Assembly: GCA_001592805.2 (NCBI GenBank)
Contig: CP051141.1
Location: forward strand, 3,100,001-3,164,000
Length of the DNA stretch: 64,000 nt
Direction of reading: 5' to 3'
From: Peltaster fructicola
Lineage: Eukaryota > Ascomycota > Dothideomycetes
The translations under genes were made by a program, and so were the position numbers. Below the pieces are notes generated by a model. That model made no database searches, was not told where the DNA came from, and saw nothing but the letters and a program-made list of their open reading frames with translations. Positions 55,942 to 64,000 of the stretch are shown in pieces. Every line of letters starts with the position of its first letter. Positions within the stretch are counted from its first letter, which is position 1.

Positions 55942-56666
55942 CTATCGGTATGGAGCATCTGCTCTGGCCACAGCAGCCAACTCTGGCTCCCACTTGTCGC
56001 CGTTGGCCAATAACTTCTCCTTGTTGTACAATAGCTCTTCTCGTGTCTCTGTGGCATACTCTGCGTTTGGTGACTCGACAATGGCGTCCACTGGACAACT
56101 CTCCTGGCAGAAACCGCAGTAGATGCACTTCGTCATATCAATGTCGTATCTTGTTGTACGTCGAGATCCATCTGCACGCTCTTCTGCCTCAATTGTGATG
56201 GCTTGTGCTGGGCAAATGGCTTCGCAGAGCTTGCAGGCAATGCATCGCTCCTCTCCAGTTGGGTAGCGTCTCAGGGCGTGCTCTCCCCGGAATCGTGGCG
56301 AGATTGGACCCTTCTCGAAAGGATAGTAGATTGTGTATCTGCGTTCGTGTCAGTCTGAGCACTTCCCACTTAGTGTCCTGATACATACGGAGGTCGGAAG
56401 AACTGCTCGAGCACAACGTACATTCCTCTCAGCATCTCAGTGAGAAGGAAGTAGTTTCCAGCCTGGTCCCAGACGCTGTCCTTTCGCTCATTCCATCGTG
56501 GAGGCCTCGTGGCACGGAAACCTGCAGGTGGTGCGCCCTCGGTCGTGGCATTGCTCCTGGCGCTTGAGGAAAAAGCAGCTCGAGATGCCGCTGCTATGCT
56601 GGTGGCGGGCGACTTCTGCAGTCGAGCTGTGCGCGCGAGTGCTGTGATCGCTCGTGGAGCAGACAT
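55942..56666 (-). CDS. NDUFS8: NADH dehydrogenase complex I 23-kDa iron-sulfur subunit (NDUFS8/TYKY)
   Basis: Two exons (56666-56389 and 56338-55942, intron 50 nt, GTATGT...CGCAG) give 224 residues. The N-terminus is a basic mitochondrial leader ([20 protein letters not shown]). Two [4Fe-4S] motifs are intact: [15 protein letters not shown] and [16 protein letters not shown] (N6a and N6b). The join reads [23 protein letters not shown]. The subunit carries electrons towards the quinone in complex I and is the most conserved part of the connecting region. Length agrees with other fungi. Confidence 0.96.
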
Positions 56667-57429
56667 GGTGCAATCGACGTGGCCGGCACGCGCGCTTTGA
56701 TGGATTCAATGCTGGTGATGCAGAGGCAAAGCTCAATTCTGGACAGCAAGGTGCGCTTCCACCAATCGATGCTGCAGCGTTGGTAAAGCGGATATGATTC
56801 CGCGGGTGTCATTGCATCACTCTTGACTCAACTGCATCTCCTGAACGACATCCTTCGTGAGCATAGGTTAGCCAGCAATATATCTGGCGTCGTGCGCAGC
56901 CCATCATGCTTCGGCACGCTTCTCTGGTAACGCTCAACACCCGTTCGCCACTTGCCCGGAGAGCGCAGCACACTGCTTCGGCATAGAAGAAAAGTACCAC
57001 CAGTCAGCACAGCCTTGCTCGGTGATCTTCCTGCGTCGTGCGAGTTTCGTCACATGCGACAAGGGCGTCCGATACTGCAGCTGTAGATCTTGCACAGCTC
57101 AGTGCAGTGGTGACCTGAGGAAGCTACAGTGCTGCGATCCAGACCTACGCCTCCACAGCTGCACGAGTACGCCAATGCCAAGCACGTATGTATTCTTAGA
57201 TAAGGCTGGCGAACTCTAAGCATGTCGATGTGCTGTTCTACCTCTACATCTGGCAGCAGTCCTGTCACATCAATGTGTGCGTCGAGGCCAAGGCTCGGAC
57301 CGAGTATGTATACCGACCATGGTGCCTTAAGACGAAAGGTTCATCCAGCCGCCCTGTAGATTCTTTCTTGTCAACTCTCATCTACGCCTGTTATTGGTTC
57401 CATCTGCACCATCACCAGACGACATCGCA
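56667..57429. other. intergenic between NDUFS8 and the KP4-like gene
   Basis: About 760 bases between divergent genes. Minus-strand short frames exist, none convincing. Holds both promoters. Confidence 0.45.
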
Positions 57430-58237
57430 ATGCGATCCCTTCTCTCCATTCTCGGCCTTGCGCCGTTGCTTGTCGCTGCTGGCATCACATGTGATGGCTC
57501 TGCCCTCTGCCTTCTGGCCACACTCGAGAACAAGTCCAACGAGGGCGTCATGCAGGGTATGCGCGATGCTTTGAAAGTCACAAATACCGATCCGAACACA
57601 ATGTTCAACGCAGGAGAACATATCATGTGCATCTCAACCACGATCGGGATCGATGTCGGGATCAAGGGTCTGGTCACGCTAAGTGCAGGCTTCCCTGCTG
57701 GTGGTGAGCTGTTCTATAGTGTATTGGGATGACCCAGCTAACTCATCAGGCATTTGTTTGTTCGCCGAGAAGATCAAACAACCTATCAGCCTGGCAACTG
57801 TCAGAGATCTCGTCGATGCGCTGCTTGACCACCACTGCACGACCTGTGGAAACGTCCCGATCCATTTCGTTGACCAACACAGCAATGACGGATCTTCTGG
57901 TATCCTCAAGTTCGATTATGTTCATGATCCCACCTGCACGCACCAATGTATTGGACAAGCCGTAGGAGGTGGAAGCAATCAGAACACGCCGGCTGCGACC
58001 AAGACTGTCACCACAACCCAGCAACAGCAAACTGTGCAAACAGTAGCCAAAGCTTCCACGGTCGCCGTACCCACTACCACTGGAGCTGGCCGTGTAGTCA
58101 CTCAGTCTACTTCAGTGGCGGCAGCCACAGTGACCACCACAGTGACCACCACAGGCACAGGCATGACTTTGAAGACTACACTTGGCCTAGCATGTGTACC
58201 CATCATAATCGTCTCTATCTTGAGCTGGCTCTATTGA
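57430..58237 (+). CDS. KP4-like secreted protein with Ser/Thr stalk and C-terminal hydrophobic tail
   Basis: The gene looks whole: two exons (57430-57703, 57750-58237) with one 46-nt GT-AG intron, about 253 residues. A signal peptide (MRSLLSILGLAPLLVAAG) precedes a cysteine-patterned domain of about 130 residues that fits the KP4 killer-protein fold: ITCDGSALC at the start, FNAGEHIMC in the middle, GICLFAEK at the junction, and LVDALLDHHCTTCGNVP then LKFDYVHDPTC at the end, with a further THQC. A Gln/Thr/Val-rich stretch (about 175-225) and a hydrophobic C-terminus follow, reminiscent of a GPI-anchor signal. KP4 relatives in ascomycetes are host genes of mostly unknown role. The domain call is by recalled pattern; the anchor is inferred. 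Confidence 0.68.
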
Positions 58238-58771
58238 GATGTGCCAGCCCCATCACAACTTGCACTCACACTCTTTATCGACGACCGAGATGAAAGACGA
58301 ACACCATTTCCTTTCAGGATTATACCACCTTCATACAAATTACTATGGCCAGTGTAGTTGAGCGTACATGACAATGATGACTTATACACGAAACACTGCT
58401 CTCTTTCTCAACTACTCACGGTTCGTCCGTATTTCGATTCCAGTATCATGTATCGTGAAGACAATCCCATGAAGCGCTTGAAGTGTCGTACTCTTCTTAC
58501 GACGCCGAACTTACTCAGCCACATCTCTCTTACGCAGCCACTCTTATTACACTTTCGCAACAATAAAGATTTATGCGGCGTCCCACATCTCCAAAGACGA
58601 TGCGAGGACATGCAGAGCAGGGACTGAGTCTGATCTGAGCTCGCGTCGTCACGAGACAAGTACAAATCTGATGAAATGCGACTGCCTTGAGAGCTTCACG
58701 ACAGCCTCTAGGCTCTGATCGTGTACACCACAGAACTTCGGCATCAGCACGACATACCTCAATATTGCGAC
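58238..58771. other. intergenic, upstream of the proline-rich protein
   Basis: About 530 bases between two plus-strand genes. A frame from 58721 is in phase with the next gene, but its first ATG is at 58772. Confidence 0.45.
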
Positions 58772-60217
58772 ATGACCACAGCAGTAGAGGCGGACTCATT
58801 CTCAACAATCACAGACATAGCTGCGAACCCGCCAGCATGGCATTCACACACCTTGCAAAATCACCACGACCCTTTGACGCTATACATTACAAGAGTGCCG
58901 GGTAGTCGAGATGTCTTTCTCACACCTCTCAAGCCGCGAGATAGAGTTGTATCTGCTCAGGATGTACAGAGCTCGCTCTATTACGTGCATTTCAACTCAG
59001 CAGACGATGTGGAGCTGCTTCATAGTCCGCCAGGGTCGTCTAATGAAGGACCCGACGAGCTACGAACGGTGCAAGAATCGCTATTGAGGTCTGATACGAA
59101 GCCACAGCTTCCAACAAGACCATCAGAACAGGCACCAGCACTCCCTGCGCGACCACAAGCGCCACCTGCATTGCCAGCGCGACCCAAAGCAATCGCACGC
59201 AAACCTGTCACGACGAACATCCCAATACAGACTCCTGTCACACTGCCTGTACTTCCTCCTAGGCCATTGCCGCCTATCCCAGGTGAGAACGTCCCTCCTG
59301 CGACAACTCTCATGGCCAGTGTGAGAGATCATCAACATGCGTTCGAGGCTTCACAATACCCATTGACGCCGCTCGAGACATCAATGCATGAAGAGCTCCA
59401 AGGGACTCTCACCCTCGTTCGTCGAGAGCCATCAACCTCCGATCAGTGGAACGTGGCGACAATTCAGGATGTACCTCAGCAAACATCCTCCAGAACAAAC
59501 TCGGGCTTCGCCAAAGCTAGAGTCAGGAAGAGTGGTGCTCCGTTGTATATCGACATCACCAACCCGGCATACCTTTCGTTCCAAGCAAAAGCGCCGAGCA
59601 GAGAGAGCACATCAACAAACGGCTCAGATGACCTACATCCTGCAATAGGCACATTCAGACGACGCTTGCACTTGCCAGGCTCAGTCGATCTGACGAAGAA
59701 CCAGCACCGTAGAAGCATGGATCGATCGTCTTTTGATCGATCAAGCATTGACATGCGAAAAACTGGCTACACCTTTAAAAGTCCATGGGAAGGGGACTGC
59801 CAATTTACGACTTCGACATCTGGCCGGGCACTGCTCTGTAAGCACAGACTTCCTGGCGAACAATGGTCCGATGAAGTGAGCGAGCTGCGTTTCAACCTCC
59901 CCGTCAATGCAAAAGAAGCATCGCCAACACATGAGCGACGTCGATCATACTTTACCGACGGCCGAAGACAATCTCGACTTGATCTAGTCCGTGGTCTTGC
60001 CAACATGAAAAACTCAAGGAATGGTGACGATGATGAAGACGACAGCGTGGACGGACCAGACTTCACCCTTGGCCAGGAAATGGCTGGAGGAGGCTTTGGT
60101 GGCCGACAACCAAAACTTGGAAAGCTCATCATCAATCCACCGGGCATGGCGATGTTGGATCTGCTTGTTGCTGCCAATGTCGGTCTCTGGTGGCGTGCTT
60201 GGGAGAAAGTCGGATGA
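58772..60217 (+). CDS. proline-rich protein, conserved C-terminus, function unknown
   Basis: 481 residues in one exon from the ATG at 58772 (the upstream GTG at 58721 is not a normal start). The N-terminal third includes a folded-looking part (LTLYITRVPGSRDVFLTPLK, SSLYYVHFNSADDVELL). A proline-rich tract with repeats LPTRPSEQAPALPARPQAPP and PARPKAIA has SH3-binding character. A Ser/Arg linker holds RRSMDRSSFDRSSIDMRKTG. The conserved C-terminus reads DFTLGQEMAGGGFGGRQPKL then LIINPPGMAMLDLLVAANVG and WWRAWEK, a pattern common in uncharacterised Pezizomycotina proteins. No signal peptide. I do not know its function. Confidence 0.68.
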   Translation: MTTAVEADSFSTITDIAANPPAWHSHTLQNHHDPLTLYITRVPGSRDVFLTPLKPRDRVVSAQDVQSSLYYVHFNSADDVELLHSPPGSSNEGPDELRTVQESLLRSDTKPQLPTRPSEQAPALPARPQAPPALPARPKAIARKPVTTNIPIQTPVTLPVLPPRPLPPIPGENVPPATTLMASVRDHQHAFEASQYPLTPLETSMHEELQGTLTLVRREPSTSDQWNVATIQDVPQQTSSRTNSGFAKARVRKSGAPLYIDITNPAYLSFQAKAPSRESTSTNGSDDLHPAIGTFRRRLHLPGSVDLTKNQHRRSMDRSSFDRSSIDMRKTGYTFKSPWEGDCQFTTSTSGRALLCKHRLPGEQWSDEVSELRFNLPVNAKEASPTHERRRSYFTDGRRQSRLDLVRGLANMKNSRNGDDDEDDSVDGPDFTLGQEMAGGGFGGRQPKLGKLIINPPGMAMLDLLVAANVGLWWRAWEKVG

Positions 60218-61457
60218 CGCGAACACTTCATGCTTCAACCACAAGCTGTGCATCATGCAGCATCAATGGCGAATGTCAAGTGCAAATGTTAGGTCTTGGT
60301 GTGTCTAAGATTCTCTTTGTGATGTAGGTCGGAGCTCTCTCAAGGCCTCACAACAGCTATCTACTCGCGATCTGCAGTGTCGATCACAAAATCTGCCGAG
60401 GACGTCTGTTATACCTCGATGCCACGGCATAATGTCTGATATGCGGCCTGCCGTTAGCGGCGGCAGTATATCAGCGAATAGACAGCTGTATCAGCTATTT
60501 TACACTTCGACCTCGCTTCCTCGGCAGCACTCAACCACATCTCAACCATTATAGACGTCTTCGAGAAGGTCGAGAGAACGAAGAGCTGTACTCGTCGTGT
60601 TTCACTTAGTCACTGCAGCAGTTTTGCTCCAGGAGACTGGAAGTCCAGGGTCCTGCACAGGCAATACTGCGAGATGCACATTGAAATGACTGCCATATGG
60701 ACATCTCCATGGTTCAACAGTTCTCATCATTGCTCCCCGTTGCCCTCTCATACGACTCAATAGCTGGTCACTATCGCCGAGCACCCTCATTGCTACGTTA
60801 CCTGCCTCGCGTCTCCCCACCCAAGATACGAAGCGCGGAACCGATAACTTCATGTCGAACGAGACGGTGTGCAATGGTTTTCGACATAGCGAGGGACCCA
60901 TTGCGATCCTCTTGGTCCAGCGCCAGGAGGACTTCCGACAAAGACGAGGCACTGGCCTATCCAGATCTCGATCCATCAATGAATCGATCAGAAGCTCCTT
61001 CAACGCTCCTCATATTTGTCCCATGTTTTAAGGCTGGATGCTTAGAGGCACATGTGTACTGAGTTCTTATGATACTCCGCCGGCTGATCGTCTGCGCCTA
61101 CACAACATGCCTCGACAGCGTCTCGAGCTGTGTTGAACGCCGAAATGCAGCCTTCGATACACCTTCTGGTCAGACAAGGACGAGTCTGCACTTCTATCTA
61201 TCACTCGTCTTGCTTCGTCCAGTTTCTGATTGCTCTTGTAGCAAGATCATTCCGTAGATCGCTTTACGCCATCAGTAGCTCGAACGCCCTGGAATACCAG
61301 ATTGTATGGCTGCATCGCACTCCATTGGCGTTCATTGCTATATATCCCGGATACTCGTGATGCTTTGCTGCTTAACCGCAGACTTCGTCTTCATGGTCGG
61401 CGTTGACAGTTCGAGTACGACCGCGAGCATCAGTACACTACTGGATGGCCAGCATCT
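60218..61457. other. intergenic stretch of 1.2 kb
   Basis: Several frames of 120-133 codons on either strand (for example 60602-61003 on the minus) are within chance length and have no motif. No gene seen. Confidence 0.4.
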
Positions 61458-62024
61458 TCACACTGGGTCCATCTTCATGCTTGCCTTTCCAGCTTTGAAT
61501 CGTTCGAGCAGATCACTTGCTCCGGGCATATCTTGTCGCGGTAGCGTTCTCGCTGGTTGACTGAGAGGCGGTGGCTGTAGGGCTTGCTGACCATTCGTTG
61601 TCATGATGGACGGTCCTCGATTACGGCTGCGTAATTCTGCTGCATGCTGGTCTTGGAGATCCAGCAGCTGTCGTTGTAGCTGCTGTTTCTCCGCCTCGGC
61701 AAGCTTCAGACTTCGTGTAAGCTCATCGTTGGCCTGGGTCGTTGCCCGTGAGGCCTCGACAAGTTGTGCATGCTCTCTCGTTGATGCTGCTTCTCTTGCT
61801 CGAAGCTCGTCTTCCCGGATGACTAGGTCAGACCCCAATTGCTCCAGGGTTTTCTGCTTGTCTGAGAGCTCGAGTACAAGAGACTCGCTCTCTTTCATGA
61901 AGGCCACCGCTTGCTGGTGCATATTTCTGGCTTGCACACAGCATTTGCAGTGCCTCTGCTGTGGAATGCTATTCGAGATCGTCCCATCGGCAGTGCCGTG
62001 GGGACGTTCATGGCCCATTTGCAT
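61458..62024 (-). CDS. coiled-coil protein, function unknown
   Basis: At least one exon; the first ATG in frame is at 62024 (the frame opens at 62042 with GTG), giving about 188 residues. A long coiled coil spans about residues 40-145 (ELSDKQKTLEQLGSDLVIRE, then SLKLAEAEKQQLQRQLLDLQ). The C-terminus is PRQDMPGASDLLERFKAGKA. Near residue 28 a CKCCVQARN motif sits at the start of the coil. A good donor (GTATGT) after a frame from an ATG at 62200 (MDSATPASISLSGRLTSWLG) may mark an upstream exon joined at 61967-61972 (QRHCKCC), so the true N-terminus is open. No family known to me. Confidence 0.55.
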   Translation of the reverse strand: MQMGHERPHGTADGTISNSIPQQRHCKCCVQARNMHQQAVAFMKESESLVLELSDKQKTLEQLGSDLVIREDELRAREAASTREHAQLVEASRATTQANDELTRSLKLAEAEKQQLQRQLLDLQDQHAAELRSRNRGPSIMTTNGQQALQPPPLSQPARTLPRQDMPGASDLLERFKAGKASMKMDPV

Positions 62025-62720
62025 GATCGATGATCCGACCACGCCGGCAACATGCCTATCTGCTCACAGCATAGCTCTCCAGTGTCAATGCAGTAACATA
62101 CAGAAGTGGTGCTGCCGTCTAGTATCGGATGGTTTCGCAGTCCCAACCACGACGTCAGGCGTCCGGAGAGGCTGATCGAGGCTGGAGTGGCGCTGTCCAA
62201 TCGGTTATGAAAACCTGTCGACGCCTTCGCATGCCCGATACGTCAGGAACGAGCGGAACGTCTACAGTGGCACGTGTGGCATCTGTTGTCATTCTCCACG
62301 CCATAGAGCGTATTGATGCTTGCGTAGGTGGAGTCCGTGACGGTTGCATGCAGCACTGCTGCAGTAACCATAACTAGCGCAAAATGATAGTCCATGCATG
62401 TAGGAACTAGTTCAATGTGCTAGTAAAGTCAAACGACTAGGCGATCATGATCAGAGCGCAATTGCTCTTTTCGTGTTCGTTCATTATGTCGATCGTTAGC
62501 TTCAGGACGTCATGAATGCCCAGCAACTCGAAAGGACCGAAGAATGGTTGTTCTTACCTGTGTACATGCGGCCAGATCGCGTCGAAGACTAGCTACCTCA
62601 GCTTGGATCTTCGTAGATCTCTTTGATAACAACGTATCGAGCACACTAAGCAGTCTGAGCCCTTGAGTCTACAACTTTGCTGTCGACAATAGTGTGTACA
62701 GCTTGGAAACACATCTCACT
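62025..62720. other. intergenic, with possible upstream exon of the coiled-coil gene
   Basis: About 700 bases. The minus-strand segment 62102-62200 may be a first exon of the coiled-coil gene. The remaining part shows no gene. Confidence 0.4.
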
Positions 62721-63072
62721 ATGGCTTTGTGAGTTGGACAAGACCTTCCAGGTCCAATCGCTGACATTTACACACAGTCCAATCATTGACGATACTGCCA
62801 AGACAGACCTGGGAAAGCGTCAGCAGTTGGCGGAGGTCGCGAAAGCAGATGACAAAGACTTGAGTGGACTCACCCCTGCCCAGATTCGAGAGATGGCGAA
62901 GAACGGTTCTGCTCTGAATGATCGGGGAGAACCTATCGGAGAGACCACAGCTTCAGGCACACCGACTGAAGAAAAGCCGAGTAGCCTGAAGATCAAGATT
63001 ACCTTGAACTTGGATGTCGAGATCCACCTGTCTGCGAGGATCAAGGGAGACATCACGATTGGCCTGTTGTAG
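62721..63072 (+). CDS. small hypothetical protein (100 aa)
   Basis: Exon 1 (62721-62728, 8 nt) is ATG GCT TT; a 49-nt intron (62729-62777, GTGAGT...CACAG) joins it to PIIDDTAKTDLGKRQQLAEV. The result is about 100 residues: MAFPIIDDTAK..., then KADDKDLSGLTPAQIREMAK, then a polar linker and a C-terminal beta-like stretch (LKIKITLNLDVEIHLSARIKG). The alternating hydrophobic pattern suggests an amphipathic sheet. No family name known to me; such small proteins are common in Pezizomycotina. Convergent with the next gene (stop at 63140), 67 bases between stops. Confidence 0.72.
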
Positions 63073-63139
63073 AGCGCCGGGACGGTTCCTGAGAGCAGTA
63101 AAGGCGTATGGCGAAACGGAAGGCTCATATCCTCCAAGC

Positions 63140-63844
63140 TCATGTTTCGTCTTTCAGCTGTAGTCTCTCCGCGCGTTCATCTACAGCGTCCTCATAGTCT
63201 ATACGCAGCTCTTTTCGCCAGATCTCGACTTCGAGCATACGTCTCTTCTCATGACCGATCTGACCATGACCTTTGAGACCGTTGTCCTTGCAATCAAAGT
63301 ACAGTGCCCACATGTCGTCATTCTCGTCTTCTTGAACAGCGATGAAGCCCTCCCATCCTTGAAATGTCAAGCGCCTGTCGACCTTTGTACAATCCCAAGG
63401 ACCAACGAGGTTTTGCTCTGCTGGTGCTCGAAGACCATATTCGACGGCGTGCGTCTTGTGATTGACGAAAACCCAGTTGAGATGACGTTCGTGATTGATC
63501 CAGGTGACAAGCCCCTCGCCATTGGCATATCCTGACTTCCGCCATATCTCCATCATGTCTGGAAAAGGGAGGTAGTTGACTGAAGCTGGGAAGTGTTCTT
63601 CGAGATCAGGTCGCAGGTCGACGTCCTTACGCGTGTCGACATACAGCTTGCCGTTGCGCAGAACGATAGGCGCATTGTTGAACTGCGCTGAGTACCTGCT
63701 TGGCTTGAGGAGACTGACAGTCAGATGGCACTTTCGACCACGATGCTCTTCGCGTTGATTCTGCTTTTGACCATGTCGTATTGCCTCCGTAGTGCCAACG
63801 ATCGCTGGACAAGCTGCGACGGCAGTGATGATGCCAAATACCAT
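63140..63844 (-). CDS. conserved hypothetical protein with N-terminal hydrophobic segment
   Basis: A single-exon frame of 234 residues from the ATG at 63844. The N-terminal 20 residues are hydrophobic (MVFGIITAVAACPAIVGTTE) and may be a signal anchor. The rest is well ordered: APIVLRNGKLYVDTRKDV, LPFPDMMEIWRKSGYANGEG, HLNWVFVNHKTHAVEYGLRA, WEGFIAVQEDENDDMWALYF and MLEVEIWRKELRIDYEDAVD. This type of sequence is common in uncharacterised Pezizomycotina proteins; I do not know a function. Upstream, to the window end, nothing else is seen. Confidence 0.75.
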   Translation of the reverse strand: MVFGIITAVAACPAIVGTTEAIRHGQKQNQREEHRGRKCHLTVSLLKPSRYSAQFNNAPIVLRNGKLYVDTRKDVDLRPDLEEHFPASVNYLPFPDMMEIWRKSGYANGEGLVTWINHERHLNWVFVNHKTHAVEYGLRAPAEQNLVGPWDCTKVDRRLTFQGWEGFIAVQEDENDDMWALYFDCKDNGLKGHGQIGHEKRRMLEVEIWRKELRIDYEDAVDERAERLQLKDET

Positions 63845-64000
63845 CACAGGGTGATTGTGTTTGGTCTAGTCGATCATTGCATCGTGAGATGTTCTCGTTT
63901 GATCGTAGACTGCAACAAGGACAGGAATGACACAATCGAGGTCCGTGCTCGGGCACATCATTCGCAACTGGAGCCTAACAACAACGGAGCAAGGCATACT

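Noticed and set aside
1-64000. tRNA genes and CRISPR arrays
   Set aside because: No T-loop (GGTTCRANYCC-like) with a matching cloverleaf and no regular direct repeats with spacers were found by eye; a tRNA scan would be needed to exclude an intron-containing tRNA.

Overview
This window is nuclear DNA from a filamentous ascomycete (Pezizomycotina). A Dothideomycete is my best guess, but it rests on protein style rather than a marker gene. The signs are genes tightly packed on both strands, many GT-AG introns of about 45-60 nt, and a gene set made of conserved fungal proteins. I saw no operons, CRISPR arrays, rRNA, clear tRNA, intact transposons or virus-like elements. About 30 genes are supported; two thirds are recognisable housekeeping genes.

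Left part (1-16 kb): the 3' part of the Hsp90 co-chaperone CNS1, a Gfo/Idh/MocA oxidoreductase, a small predicted membrane protein, mitochondrial SHMT divergent from RQC2/TAE2 (ribosome quality control), an alpha/beta hydrolase and an SDR with a GC-AG intron. Then come about 4 kb with only one small candidate gene. Middle (16-44 kb): coatomer zeta, a metallophosphoesterase, a TRP/FLC-like membrane protein, ISC1, an EBP1/PA2G4-like protein, the Rpd3S subunit RCO1 tail-to-tail with SNF5, VPS74, mitochondrial acyl carrier protein divergent from QCR9, and the giant N-recognin UBR1. A 2 kb gene-poor stretch follows. Right part (44-64 kb): an MIT-domain protein, a cytochrome P450, a CSK1-like kinase divergent from proteasome beta-5 (PRE2), RRP14/SURF6, complex I NDUFS8, a KP4-like secreted protein with a predicted membrane-anchored tail, and four uncharacterised proteins.

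The genes do not form one pathway. Themes that recur are mitochondrial respiration (ACP, QCR9, NDUFS8, SHMT), protein quality control (CNS1, RQC2, UBR1, PRE2), ribosome biogenesis (RRP14, EBP1-like), chromatin (RCO1, SNF5) and Golgi/sphingolipid traffic (RET3, VPS74, ISC1). Several gene models were worked out by hand from splice sites, reading phase and family alignment from memory; where an exon end is uncertain the entry says so. The most unusual items are the KP4-like protein with a stalk and hydrophobic tail, the GC-AG intron of the SDR, the ACP/QCR9 bidirectional promoter with a CCAAT box, and several small unassigned ORFs in the gene-poor stretches.
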